Source of the DNA: a virus
IMG/VR virus record: IMGVR_UViG_3300030106_003494
Span: 1-46,954 of that record
DNA length: 46,954 nt
Reading direction: 5' to 3' (one strand)
A program made the translations under genes and the position numbers. Positions within the stretch are counted from its first letter, which is position 1. The number at the start of each line of letters is the position of its first letter. The notes beneath the pieces are model-generated. The model saw only the letters and a list, made by a program, of their open reading frames with translations, searched no databases and was not told where the DNA came from. Below are positions 30,435 through 39,324 of this stretch, one piece after another.

Positions 30435-30875
30435 ATGTTATATCAATACAAATTGACAGGTGGCCTTGTAGAAAAGATAAGTCAACATGATGAAGGTGTT
30501 TTTATGTGCGTTGATGCTAACGATGAAGTTCATTATATTGATGAGAATATGTTAGTTCCACATCTTGATGCAACTACAGAAAAAATTAAAAATGAAGAAA
30601 AATTTACGCAAGAATTAAAGGCTGATGGAGTAAAACCTGCAAAACCTACTGCAAAAGAAACTTTTCCTATTGATAGAAGAATAAATATAAATAATGCCAG
30701 TGCTAGACAAATCGCAGATGCCTTACCTGGTGTTGGTTTAAAAACCGCTAGAGATATAAAAGATTTTCAAACTACTTTATCAGGAGAAAGATATACAAGA
30801 TTAGACCAACTTCAATCAATAAAAAGAGTTGATTGGGATGAAATATTTAAGGCAGACTTAGTAAGAGTAGACTAA
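30435..30875 (+). CDS. Helix-hairpin-helix protein in the head-tail region (146 aa)
   Basis: Residues 78-112 (RRININNASARQIADALPGV, then GLKTARDIKDFQ) form a ComEA-type helix-hairpin-helix, which binds DNA non-specifically through 'LPGvG..tA..I'. A second hairpin may follow (TRLDQLQSIKRVDW). The N-terminal 50 residues (YKLTGGLVEKISQHDEGVF) are a small beta domain. A connector or packaged-DNA-end binding role is inferred from its place. Confidence 0.7.
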   Translation: MLYQYKLTGGLVEKISQHDEGVFMCVDANDEVHYIDENMLVPHLDATTEKIKNEEKFTQELKADGVKPAKPTAKETFPIDRRININNASARQIADALPGVGLKTARDIKDFQTTLSGERYTRLDQLQSIKRVDWDEIFKADLVRVD

Positions 30876-30902
30876 TAGTAAGCCTATTGTTAGTTTGTTT
30901 GA

Positions 30903-31382
30903 ATGAAGCTAGATACGTTTATACAGTCCAAAGTACGTTGGCACTTGGGTTACAATTTAACTTCTATACCTGCTGGTGATCAAGCAAGGCTTGAAGAAGC
31001 AGTTAATAATGTACAAGATTCTTTTTGGGTAAGTAAGATTGTAGAACAAGTTGGTAGATGTGATGAAGCAGAGAAACGAACTGATATGACAGGTAGTATC
31101 AATAATGATTTTTTACCACGTAATAGAATAGAAAGTATTGCTGGTGACGTTGATAGAACAGTTGCTACATCTGATTTTAGAGAGACACTTAAGACTTGGA
31201 CTGAAATTTATATTTATGAGACTGATAGATTGGCAATGCATTTATATGTACCAAACTATCGAAATCCTGAACAAGCTAGATATAGATTTAATAGAGAGGG
31301 TGCTGAATTCATTCAGGCACTACCTGGGCCTGCAGATGTTGCTGTAGGCACACGTCTATTCTTAGAAACAAATCATAGATAG
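30903..31382 (+). CDS. Probable head-tail connector protein (159 aa)
   Basis: Starts at ATG 30903 (MKLDTFIQSKVRWHLGYNLT). Helical with a pattern (IQSKVRWHLGYN.....AGDQARLEEAVNNV) like adaptor proteins that dock under the portal. Ends TRLFLETNHR. The call rests on position and helical content. Confidence 0.55.
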   Translation: MKLDTFIQSKVRWHLGYNLTSIPAGDQARLEEAVNNVQDSFWVSKIVEQVGRCDEAEKRTDMTGSINNDFLPRNRIESIAGDVDRTVATSDFRETLKTWTEIYIYETDRLAMHLYVPNYRNPEQARYRFNREGAEFIQALPGPADVAVGTRLFLETNHR

Positions 31383-31427
31383 ACACATTTCCCCCTGTTA
31401 TTCTAATAAAAAGAAAAGTAATTATTA

Positions 31428-31769
31428 ATGGCTGTAACTTATCAACAAGACACAATATTTTTAATTGATACTCAGCTAACTAGTGTCGGAACTGGTACGT
31501 CATTAGCTGTTACTCAAAACAATTTCTTTGCAACAAAAAGCTATACATTAATAGCTGTAGTTGCAAGTATTGGAACAAATGTGGTTGTAAGACTAGAAGG
31601 TAGTATTGATGGAACAAACTATGCTCCGATAATTTCTGATAAAACTATAACTAGCAATGGATCACACGCATACAACGTAAATGGAATGCCAGTAAAATTT
31701 ATTAGGGCTAATTTTGTAAGTAAGAATGGTGGATCACCTACAGTAGATTTTCATTTAGCAGCCTTGTAG
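31428..31769 (+). CDS. Beta-rich virion protein (113 aa)
   Basis: Strand-rich throughout (YTLIAVVASIGTNVVVRLEG and SIDGTNYAPIISDKTI). The 'sIDGtNy.pi' pattern is common in phage beta-sandwich head or fibre domains. Stop (TAG) abuts the next ATG. Confidence 0.6.
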   Translation: MAVTYQQDTIFLIDTQLTSVGTGTSLAVTQNNFFATKSYTLIAVVASIGTNVVVRLEGSIDGTNYAPIISDKTITSNGSHAYNVNGMPVKFIRANFVSKNGGSPTVDFHLAAL

Positions 31770-32048
31770 ATGATAGAAGTTCCTTCATATAAGATAAAAC
31801 CAAGAACTAATCTTGGGTATACGTTAGGAATAAATCGAGATAAAGATATTATTAGAGATCCTCGGCAAAGAAATGTATTTGCTCAAAGTCAAGGGGGTAC
31901 TAGAATGGCAGGAGACATCGATATATTCGGTGCTATGGCAGGAGATGTTCCAACTAAAACTATTAGAGGTTCTGATCTTGGTCTTTATCGTACAAGCAGA
32001 GCTTTAAAGTCTGCACCATTTACTTCCGAACAGGAGACTATTTACTAA
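31770..32048 (+). CDS. Hypothetical virion-linked protein (92 aa)
   Basis: Starts at ATG 31770 with no gap to the preceding stop and ends in a TAATG overlap. Polar, with Arg/Asp-rich segments (NRDKDIIRDPRQRNVFAQSQ). No family is recognised. Confidence 0.55.
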   Translation: MIEVPSYKIKPRTNLGYTLGINRDKDIIRDPRQRNVFAQSQGGTRMAGDIDIFGAMAGDVPTKTIRGSDLGLYRTSRALKSAPFTSEQETIY

Positions 32049-32230
32049 TGGCTGAAAAGAAAGGCAAAATGCCACCTCAATTATTAGAGTATTTTAAGAA
32101 AAAAAATGCTAAAAAAGGTGAAAAAGATGAAAAAGCTGACGAGAAAGAAAAGGGTAAAATGGACAAAGAACAACGTAAAGAAGCCGTAACTAAGGCAAGA
32201 AAGCGCATGGAAAAAAAAGATAAAAAATAA
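32048..32230 (+). CDS. Lys-rich small protein (60 aa)
   Basis: Extreme charge: about one third Lys, with many Glu (EKGKMDKEQRKEAVTKARKR). Probably disordered or a single helix; likely binds DNA or a negatively charged protein surface. The gene is coupled to its neighbour by TAATG. Confidence 0.55.
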   Translation: MAEKKGKMPPQLLEYFKKKNAKKGEKDEKADEKEKGKMDKEQRKEAVTKARKRMEKKDKK

Positions 32231-32276
32231 TAAAAAACCTTGCTTTATAATTAACCTAACTCCCTCGTAAGAAAAA

Positions 32277-33083
32277 GTGTCAAGCAGTAGTTCAAACAAA
32301 CAACCATTGATGGTAGATCGTCCGGCGACGACTTCTACATTATGTACAGTTGCGTCGGGTCAATCTTTTTTAACAAGTTTGATTCCTACAGCAGTTGGTA
32401 ATGCCACTAAAGTATTTGATGTTGATTCAGCCTTAACAGATACTGCTATTAGTGGGGCATATATCGATGAAATATGGTTTACATATACTAAAAGAGTTGT
32501 CCAAAAAATGGATGCTGTTGCAACTCAGACATCTACTTTCTCAGCTACTGGAACGACTTGTACGATTACAATGCCCGTAGGAGTTTTACATAATTTAGAA
32601 ATAGGTCAGAAATTATTTATAGATTTTTCTGGTTATAATACAGGGTCTGTCCCAAAGGATGACACTTTTACTGTTGCAGATACACTCAACTTTACTTCTA
32701 CAACCTTTGATATAGCTATTCCAAATATACCTAGTGGAACTATTACTGGTACTTCTACTCTTTCACTTCCTATAGATTTTTGTTTTTATCTTGTTAATAC
32801 GGGAACTGTTACAAATATAAATCAGTTTTTTCCTTTATTTGTACAAAGCATTCCTCAAGTTTCAGAAAATCAAATTCTAAGCACTACTTTAAAAGAAACA
32901 CTTCCTTTAATAAATCACCCAACAGTTCAGGCCGGATCTAATTTTGGAAGTGCAAATAATGAGATTGCTCCAAAACAAAGAGGACTAATGTTAAAAAGAG
33001 GGCAGGCTTTGTTTGTTGCAGCGAGCGGACCTACTGCCTTGACAAATGGTTTTTATTGTAATGTTCAAGGTGGATTCTATTAA
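32277..33083 (+). CDS. Tail-region protein with one FCCH-like beta domain (268 aa)
   Basis: GTG start at 32277 with AAGAAA upstream. Residues about 84-150 (FSATGTTCTITMPVGVLHNL, then EIGQKLFIDFSG) match the pattern repeated three times in the next gene. Beta-rich elsewhere. It is likely a tail or connector protein that uses the same domain type. Start remains uncertain. Confidence 0.55.
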   Translation: MSSSSSNKQPLMVDRPATTSTLCTVASGQSFLTSLIPTAVGNATKVFDVDSALTDTAISGAYIDEIWFTYTKRVVQKMDAVATQTSTFSATGTTCTITMPVGVLHNLEIGQKLFIDFSGYNTGSVPKDDTFTVADTLNFTSTTFDIAIPNIPSGTITGTSTLSLPIDFCFYLVNTGTVTNINQFFPLFVQSIPQVSENQILSTTLKETLPLINHPTVQAGSNFGSANNEIAPKQRGLMLKRGQALFVAASGPTALTNGFYCNVQGGFY

Positions 33084-33088
33084 ATAAA

Positions 33089-35356
33089 ATGGCTTTTGAT
33101 GTTAACGGGTTTGATAAGACATCAAAATTTAATTTTAAAAATGAGTTTAAATCCTTTGATAACAAACCTAAAGTACCAAGTATAAATAAAGGATCTGATG
33201 GACGCGAATTAGAGAGTGAGATTAATTTTTATAATAAAGATTCTTTATGGACTAGATGGAGAAGAGGTTATGAATTATATACAATTATTCAAAATTTATT
33301 AGGATCAAAATTTAAAGAAAGAGATACAAGAGGAGATTATCGTTTATTCTTTACTTTTCAACAATTCCCTGGAGTTTTTATACCTGCCCGTATATTTACG
33401 TTCCCGTCATCAAATCAAGAATTAGGTGAACATATTGTTGGAATGAGAGATACAGATGGATTTAGTTTTTATGAATTTGGTTTACCAATATTAGAAGTCA
33501 GATACTTAGCAGATGCAGTAAATGCATCATACAGTCAAAGTGGAACATCAATAACTGTGACTAAATCTGATCATGGGTTATTTCCTGGAGACAATGTATT
33601 TCTTGATTTTTCAACCGGAAGCGCAGTTGATGCAACTTTGACAATTGATAGTAAAACTCAAAATACATTTACTGTAACTGCTAGTGGTTCTTTAAATACT
33701 GCAGGGAATGTTACTTATCATAATTCAACAGCGTTTAACGATACAAGATGGAGATTTGTACGGGTTAAATTACAAAGTTTACCTACTGAGGTAGGTTTTT
33801 TAAAAGATGAAAGAATGACTGACAGAATTATAGAAAGAGATCCTGGTGTAGCCTCTACATATTCAAGATCAGGATCTACAGTTACGGTAACTTGTAGTTC
33901 CAATCATGGTCTTTCTACTGACAATAAAGTTTTTCTTGATGTATCTACTGGTAATGTTCCTTCAGGAAGATACACTATTACAGTTTTAAATGCAACTCAG
34001 TTCACTGTTAGAACTCTTACTACAGGAACAACTTCCGGTAATTTAATTTTATTTCGATTAATTAAAGGTTTTAGGTATGACGACTATGTAGGGTATACCG
34101 TAACTGGTTCTGATACATCAACTAATGAAATAATTTTTGAAAAAAAAGATAGTTATGGAGCAAAAACTGTAGATACAATTGCTAAAACAACTGTACCAGC
34201 ACATAGAGGATTTGCTGTTGGGAGATTTTTATCAACAGAATTAAGATGGAATTGTTCTTGTCAAGATTTTTCACGTCGTGATAGTTATGATTTATTTAGT
34301 AATTTAAATAATAGAAGATTTCCAGTAACTTCTATAAGAGATGTAAAACCTGGAAATGTTATAGAAAATGATGGAACATTAAGTGACAGAAGAGATGACC
34401 CTGGTGTATTTAGAGATCTAGGTTATGTGACAATAAATAATTTTTATGAATTACCTGAATATGAAGATAAAAGACAAGATTCCTTTCAAAATCTTCAATA
34501 TCATCAACTTAGATGGTGTAAACATATCTACGCAGCTATGTGGTCTTTAGTTCATGATGAAGGTAATGAACCTTTAAAATTAGCAGCAAAATATGAAATT
34601 ACCGATATAAATATTACTGTTGATTTTGAGAATCATGGTTTAGAAAAAAATCAAAAAATTCAATTAAATTTTACAAGTGGAAATGCAATCTCCGGTGAAT
34701 ATACAATTAGTGATGTTCCTAATCTTAATCAATTTGTTGTGGTATATCCATTTGAGTTAAATACTAGTGGATATGTTACTGTAGAAAATTTAAAGAAGCA
34801 TGAATATGTAAACTCATGGCTTTTAGAACCTAGTGATAAGCCTATAGGTAGAGGATTAAAGTATTGGGAAAAGATATGGCCTAAAGAGCAACAAAGACTT
34901 AGAGAATCAGCAGAAGTTTTTGCTTTATATAATCGAACAACAAAATGGGAAGGGAATAAAAATATTATTGGTAATTTTAATTTACCTCAAAATGTTGCTA
35001 ATTTTGATCCATCAGTAATTGCTATGAATCTTACTGACAGTATTAAACGAGATGAAAAAGGTAATTTAAATAGATCAGGAAATCCATTAAATATTACTAA
35101 TAGATTAATTTCGATGGTAAATAAATTATTTAATAAATCTCCAACTACACTTGATGATGTTAAGTTTGGTATTGTAAATAAACCATTAGGAGAATTTGTT
35201 AATTCTTTTGAGACAGGATTTTTACAAGCAGGTGAATATTTAAATGGAGAAAAACTTGAATTAGCTATAAATACCAGTAATTTAGATGCAGGAACATTTA
35301 GTCCAGAGACTGCACAAGATACAGTTGTAGATGGTGGGCTATACATAAATAGTTAA
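33089..35356 (+). CDS. Large tail protein with three FCCH-like repeats and a SWIM-like zinc motif (755 aa)
   Basis: Repeats at about residues 146-209, 255-320 and 503-565 share 'iTVt...HGL..gd.VfLdfstG......ytI.......FtV', an E1-FCCH-like beta domain common in phage tail proteins. Cys389-x-Cys391 (LRWNCSCQDFSRR) and Cys477-x-His479 (LRWCKHIYAA) form the CxC...CxH ligand set of a SWIM zinc finger with an unusually long insert. Length and position suit a podovirus tail hub or nozzle protein. The protein is new to me as a whole. Confidence 0.7.
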   Translation: MAFDVNGFDKTSKFNFKNEFKSFDNKPKVPSINKGSDGRELESEINFYNKDSLWTRWRRGYELYTIIQNLLGSKFKERDTRGDYRLFFTFQQFPGVFIPARIFTFPSSNQELGEHIVGMRDTDGFSFYEFGLPILEVRYLADAVNASYSQSGTSITVTKSDHGLFPGDNVFLDFSTGSAVDATLTIDSKTQNTFTVTASGSLNTAGNVTYHNSTAFNDTRWRFVRVKLQSLPTEVGFLKDERMTDRIIERDPGVASTYSRSGSTVTVTCSSNHGLSTDNKVFLDVSTGNVPSGRYTITVLNATQFTVRTLTTGTTSGNLILFRLIKGFRYDDYVGYTVTGSDTSTNEIIFEKKDSYGAKTVDTIAKTTVPAHRGFAVGRFLSTELRWNCSCQDFSRRDSYDLFSNLNNRRFPVTSIRDVKPGNVIENDGTLSDRRDDPGVFRDLGYVTINNFYELPEYEDKRQDSFQNLQYHQLRWCKHIYAAMWSLVHDEGNEPLKLAAKYEITDINITVDFENHGLEKNQKIQLNFTSGNAISGEYTISDVPNLNQFVVVYPFELNTSGYVTVENLKKHEYVNSWLLEPSDKPIGRGLKYWEKIWPKEQQRLRESAEVFALYNRTTKWEGNKNIIGNFNLPQNVANFDPSVIAMNLTDSIKRDEKGNLNRSGNPLNITNRLISMVNKLFNKSPTTLDDVKFGIVNKPLGEFVNSFETGFLQAGEYLNGEKLELAINTSNLDAGTFSPETAQDTVVDGGLYINS

Positions 35357-35358
35357 TT

Positions 35359-35784
35359 ATGGCAGTACAAATTCAAACTCGAAGATCTAGTACTTTAAAT
35401 GACAGACCATTTCCTATTAGATTAGGGGAAGGAGAATTAGCTTTAAATAATAATTCAGGATCTCCAGGTTTATTTTTTGCTGATAATACTGCCTCTCCAA
35501 ATACTGGATTAATAAAAGTGGGTCCTGTTCATGTAGGAACTACTTTACCAAATACATCACCTGCAGGATTTAGTAGTTTTAGTAAAGGTGAAACTTGGTT
35601 AAATACTTCTAGTACACAAATTTTTGAAGTTTATGATGGAGCTGCTTGGCAGACTGTGAAAGCTGTTGTATCAATTGGTTCAGGACAACCAGCTAATGCT
35701 GTCAATGGACAATTGCATTACGACACTAATGATAATCAATTAATTATGTATGTTCAATCAAGTAATTCTTGGATCAATGTTTAA
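35359..35784 (+). CDS. Fibre or fibre-adaptor protein (141 aa)
   Basis: Starts MAVQIQTRRSSTLNDRPFPI and has GEGELALNNNSGSPGLFFAD, the 'GElAlN...g.lff.d' motif at N-termini of tail fibre and tropism-determinant-like proteins. The C-terminal half repeats GETWLNTSSTQIFEVYDGAA, W/Y-rich short repeats. It abuts the convergent minus-strand gene with no gap. Confidence 0.65.
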   Translation: MAVQIQTRRSSTLNDRPFPIRLGEGELALNNNSGSPGLFFADNTASPNTGLIKVGPVHVGTTLPNTSPAGFSSFSKGETWLNTSSTQIFEVYDGAAWQTVKAVVSIGSGQPANAVNGQLHYDTNDNQLIMYVQSSNSWINV

Positions 35785-36027
35785 TTACTTATTAAGTAAA
35801 TGATCAAGAATTCTATCTAATTTTGTGTGAACGGCTTGCATTTCTCTTAAAAAATCTTCTTTCAAAACGTAATCATGTATCACTTCATTTCTAAGTCTAT
35901 CAACATTAGTCTCTATATTTTCAAATCTTTTATCTAATTTTTTATTAAAATTTCCCAAAGCTCTACTGATGCCAGCAAAAGCTCCAATACTACCTGAGAT
36001 AATAGCAGCAATTAGTTGTGGTTCCAC
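35785..36027 (-). CDS. Minus-strand holin-like coiled-coil protein (80 aa)
   Basis: GTG start at 36027 with a strong ribosome-binding site (GGAGG, 8 bases upstream). Residues 4-24 (QLIAAIISGSIGAFAGISRA) form a hydrophobic span; the rest is a charged coiled coil (FNKKLDKRFENIETNVDRLR) with DYVLKEDFLREMQAVHTKLD. This one-span plus coiled-coil plan resembles small holin or lysis-associated proteins of cyanophages (from memory). It is the only minus-strand gene inside the late region. Confidence 0.6.
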   Translation of the reverse strand: MEPQLIAAIISGSIGAFAGISRALGNFNKKLDKRFENIETNVDRLRNEVIHDYVLKEDFLREMQAVHTKLDRILDHLLNK

Positions 36028-36097
36028 TGTGTAATTCCTCCCTATCTCTATTCTATAGGAGTTTACAAATTAAAATATTAAATAGTAGGAGTTTTTT
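36028..36097. promoter_or_regulatory. Divergent intergenic region with repeated TAGGAGTTT
   Basis: 70 bases between the minus-strand holin-like gene and the next plus-strand gene. TAGGAGTTT occurs at 36056 and 36086; the second serves as the ribosome-binding site of the gene at 36098. An AATTAAAATATTAAAT stretch may contain a promoter. No firm -10/-35 pair. Confidence 0.35.
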
Positions 36098-36628
36098 ATG
36101 GCAACAGGATACGAACCAAATATAGAAGGCGCTATTACAGTCTTAGTAGATCTAATGACTGGTAACAATTTTACGATGACTCGTTCACCGTATGAACCTA
36201 ACTTTAGAGGTCTTACGGATGCAATCATAGATTTAAAAGAAGGATTTCCAACGTTTGCTCCTTTACAGATAGGATTTGATGCAACAACATTTGAAGCTGT
36301 ATCAGATGGAGATGCCTTATTTATAAGGACTTCTGATGGCAAAGTAGGTAAAGCCAGTGCTGCTGATGGAACTTTAGAAAACGCAAATGTTGTAGGTTTT
36401 GCTAATTCTGGAGTTACTACAGGTGCAACTGTTAAAGTTGTTGTTGTAGGTATTAAAACGATGAGTGGATTAAATGCCGGAGATTTACATTTCTTATCTC
36501 CATCTACTGCAGGAGATATTACAACTACAGCACCTACTGGATCAGGTCAAGCAGTAGTCAGAGTAGGAGAAAGTGTTACTAGTACACAGTTTGCAATCCA
36601 ACCAGAACCTCCAGTTTTATTAACATAA
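36098..36628 (+). CDS. Virion protein, first of a paralogous pair (176 aa)
   Basis: Start ATG 36098 with GGAG before it. From residue about 63 it aligns with its neighbour: FDATTFEAVSDGDALFIRTS, GK.GKA.A.D.....A.V.GFA, then TSGL-like and VGES.TS.QF.I..EP. Each looks like a small beta-barrel, a structural or fibre-adaptor domain. TAATG overlap to the next gene. Confidence 0.65.
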   Translation: MATGYEPNIEGAITVLVDLMTGNNFTMTRSPYEPNFRGLTDAIIDLKEGFPTFAPLQIGFDATTFEAVSDGDALFIRTSDGKVGKASAADGTLENANVVGFANSGVTTGATVKVVVVGIKTMSGLNAGDLHFLSPSTAGDITTTAPTGSGQAVVRVGESVTSTQFAIQPEPPVLLT

Positions 36629-37092
36629 TGAGTAGTGTAACTGACAATCAACCATATTCTCCTAATTACGAGGGGTTAGTAGGTGCCTTGCAAGACTATA
36701 GATTAACAATGCCAAATCCTATAGCTTTTAAAGTTGTGGGATATAATGCTGAAGTTTTTGAAAATGTTGTACAAGGTGATGCTTTATTCTGTAGGGATAG
36801 TGATGGAAAATTAGGAAAGGCAATTGCAAACGACACCAGAGAAAAAGCACATGTTGCTGGATTTGCTGAGACAACTGTTAGTGCTGGTTCAAATGTAAGA
36901 GCTATTGTTAGAGGTGTTATTGCTACTTCTGGCCTTAGTCCAGGACGTAATTATTTTTTATCTCATCTAAGTGCAGGTGCCATAACTGAAACACCAAGCA
37001 CCACTTCAGGGCATTTTGTAGTTCCTGTAGGTGAATCAGGTACATCTGCACAGTTTGTTATAAGAATAGAACCCGAAACGCTAAGGAGTTGA
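36628..37092 (+). CDS. Virion protein, second of a paralogous pair (154 aa)
   Basis: Aligned with the preceding protein over nearly its whole length: YNAEVFENVVQGDALFCRDS, DGKLGKAIANDTREKAHVAG, TSGLSPGRNYFLSHLSAGAI and VGESGTSAQFVIRIEPE. A tandem duplication that has diverged is the simplest explanation. A role in fibre or head surface is inferred. Confidence 0.65.
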   Translation: MSSVTDNQPYSPNYEGLVGALQDYRLTMPNPIAFKVVGYNAEVFENVVQGDALFCRDSDGKLGKAIANDTREKAHVAGFAETTVSAGSNVRAIVRGVIATSGLSPGRNYFLSHLSAGAITETPSTTSGHFVVPVGESGTSAQFVIRIEPETLRS

Positions 37093-37168
37093 TAACTTTA
37101 GGGGCGGTAAAATAATTATACGTATGAAGTTCATTATTTCTAAAAACTGAACTAAATAAAGATGTAAA

Positions 37169-38917
37169 ATGGCAACAAGAAAATCGCTTGTAATTGTTTC
37201 TGGTTTATTTCAGGAGTTAAATTCTTCCTCTGATAAATTAGATTTTGCAGGTAATAGTACATCAGATTTAAGTGAGGGCACAAATCAATATTTTACTACT
37301 GCAAGAGCGAGAGGATCTGTCTCTGTAACCGATAGTGGAGGAGATGGAAGTCTTGCATATAACAGTTCTACTGGCGTTATAACATATACAGGACCATCTG
37401 CTTCTGAGGCTAGAGCACATCTTAGTGTTGCCAGTGGTTCTGGATTAACTTATAACTCTGGTACGGGAGAGTTTGGTACATCTGCAATACCTAATGGACA
37501 GTTAGCAAATTCGGCTGTAACAATAGGAAGTACAAGTGTTTCTTTAGGAGCTACTCAAGGAACTTTTACAGGTTTAACTTCTTTAGCTTCCGCCACTTTA
37601 ATTTCAGGTGTAGCTGACGCTGCAAACTCTATCGCTATAGCGAGTGGTAATATTACATTTGAAGGATCAACAGCTGACGCAAATGAATTAATATTAACAG
37701 CTGCAGATGCTACAGGCTCCGATAAAACACTTACTTTACCTAATGAGACAGGTACTTTACTTTCCACAGCTTCTTCTATTGCAAATAGTAATTTAGCTAA
37801 TTCATCTGTAACTATAGGTTCTACCTCCATAAGTTTGGGTGGTACAGTTACTACCTTTACTGGCTTATCTTCTTTAACCTCAACAACTTTAGTTGGTACT
37901 ACAATAATTTCTGGTTCTGCTGATGCAGCAAATTCTATAACTTTAGGAAGTGGAAATATAGTTTTTGAAGGAAGCGGAGCTGATGCACATGAAACAACTT
38001 TAACGGTAACAAATCCATCCGCTGACAGAACAATTACATTTCCAAATTCTTCAGGAACTGTGGTTCTTTTAAATTCTTTAAGTGTAGCCAGTGGTTCAGG
38101 ATTAACTTATAACTCAGGAACAGGAGAGTTTGGCACGAATGCAATACCCAATTCACAATTAGCAAACAGCTCAGTAACTGTAGGTAGTACTGGCATAGCT
38201 TTAGGGGGTAGTGCTACAACTATTGTAGGATTATCTTCTATAACATCTACTGCAGTTGTTACTGATGACAGTGGATTTAGAGTTAGAGACAATTCAGATA
38301 ATACAAAACAATTAGCTTTTGAATGTTCAGGAATATCTGGAAGTACAACTAGAACATTAACTATTCCTGATGCTAATGGAACTATAGCAACTCAGGCTTA
38401 TGTACAAGCTCAAATTACTGCTGAAGATTTAGATGTTCAGACAGATTCCGGAAATTTTGATGTTGACTTAGATTCAGAACCATTAATACTTACAGGTGGC
38501 ACAGGAATAGATACAAGTGGGTCAGGAACCACCGCTACTTTTGCTATTGACTCAACTGTAACAACTCTTACTGGGTCACAAACTCTAACTAATAAAACTT
38601 TAACTAGCCCTGTATTAAATACTGGATTAAGCGGAAGTGCCTTCTTAGATGAAGATAATATGGCTAGTAACTCGGCAACAAAAGTTGCGTCCCAACAGTC
38701 AATCAAGGCTTATGTTGATTCCCAAGTTACTGCTCAAGATTTAGATATTACCACAGATTCTGGTTCAATTGCTATTGACTTAGATTCAGAACAATTACAA
38801 ATATCAGGTGGAACAGGAATTAATACAAGTGCTACAGGAAACCAAGTATCAGTTGCTGTAGATTCAACTATAGCTACTGAAAGTTTTGCTACTGCAATTG
38901 CAGTGGCTTTAGGATAG
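37169..38917 (+). CDS. Tail fibre protein with repeats (582 aa)
   Basis: Low-complexity Ser/Thr/Gly-rich with repeats: a GSGLTYNSGTGEFGT segment occurs at about residues 92 and 311; SVTIGSTSISLGGT-like and ADAANSI segments repeat. A C-terminal half carries repeats such as DVQTDSGNFDVDLDSEPLIL and DITTDSGSIAIDLDSEQLQI. Such repeated beta domains form trimeric fibre shafts that contact the host. The receptor tip is not identifiable. Confidence 0.75.
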   Translation: MATRKSLVIVSGLFQELNSSSDKLDFAGNSTSDLSEGTNQYFTTARARGSVSVTDSGGDGSLAYNSSTGVITYTGPSASEARAHLSVASGSGLTYNSGTGEFGTSAIPNGQLANSAVTIGSTSVSLGATQGTFTGLTSLASATLISGVADAANSIAIASGNITFEGSTADANELILTAADATGSDKTLTLPNETGTLLSTASSIANSNLANSSVTIGSTSISLGGTVTTFTGLSSLTSTTLVGTTIISGSADAANSITLGSGNIVFEGSGADAHETTLTVTNPSADRTITFPNSSGTVVLLNSLSVASGSGLTYNSGTGEFGTNAIPNSQLANSSVTVGSTGIALGGSATTIVGLSSITSTAVVTDDSGFRVRDNSDNTKQLAFECSGISGSTTRTLTIPDANGTIATQAYVQAQITAEDLDVQTDSGNFDVDLDSEPLILTGGTGIDTSGSGTTATFAIDSTVTTLTGSQTLTNKTLTSPVLNTGLSGSAFLDEDNMASNSATKVASQQSIKAYVDSQVTAQDLDITTDSGSIAIDLDSEQLQISGGTGINTSATGNQVSVAVDSTIATESFATAIAVALG

Positions 38918-38921
38918 TATT

Positions 38922-39323
38922 ATGAGCACCCAAGTCCAATTTAGAAGAGGAACTACTGCCGAACATCAGTCTTTTAGAGGGGCTGATGGTGAGGTTACTG
39001 TCGATACTTCTTTAAAAACTGTCGTTATACATGATGCAATAACTAACGGCGGTTTTCCTGTAATGAGAGCAGATGGTTCAAATTCTGTGTTACCAACTGG
39101 TAGCCCATCTAATTGTGCAATAAAGTTTGCCAATGATGTAGGAACCGGATTAATTAGCCCTTCAACAGGTAGTTTAGCTCTCGCTACTGCAGGAGTTGCA
39201 CGTCTTACAATAGATTCTAATGGAGCAGTTACAATTCCTGGTAATGTTACCATCGGAGGTACATTATCTGCACCTACTACTAACTTCTCTGATCAAATCG
39301 CTCTTATACTCGCTTTAGGCTAA
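38922..39323 (+). CDS. Fibre-type protein (133 aa)
   Basis: Starts 5 bases after the fibre stop. N-terminus QVQFRRGTTAEHQSFRGADG matches the 'q.RrGT...h..F.G..gEv.vdt...t...hdg' motif of fibre or tropism proteins. Ends ...NFSDQIALILALG, the same IALALG-like end as the 582-aa fibre (FATAIAVALG). Confidence 0.7.
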   Translation: MSTQVQFRRGTTAEHQSFRGADGEVTVDTSLKTVVIHDAITNGGFPVMRADGSNSVLPTGSPSNCAIKFANDVGTGLISPSTGSLALATAGVARLTIDSNGAVTIPGNVTIGGTLSAPTTNFSDQIALILALG

Positions 39324-39324
39324 T

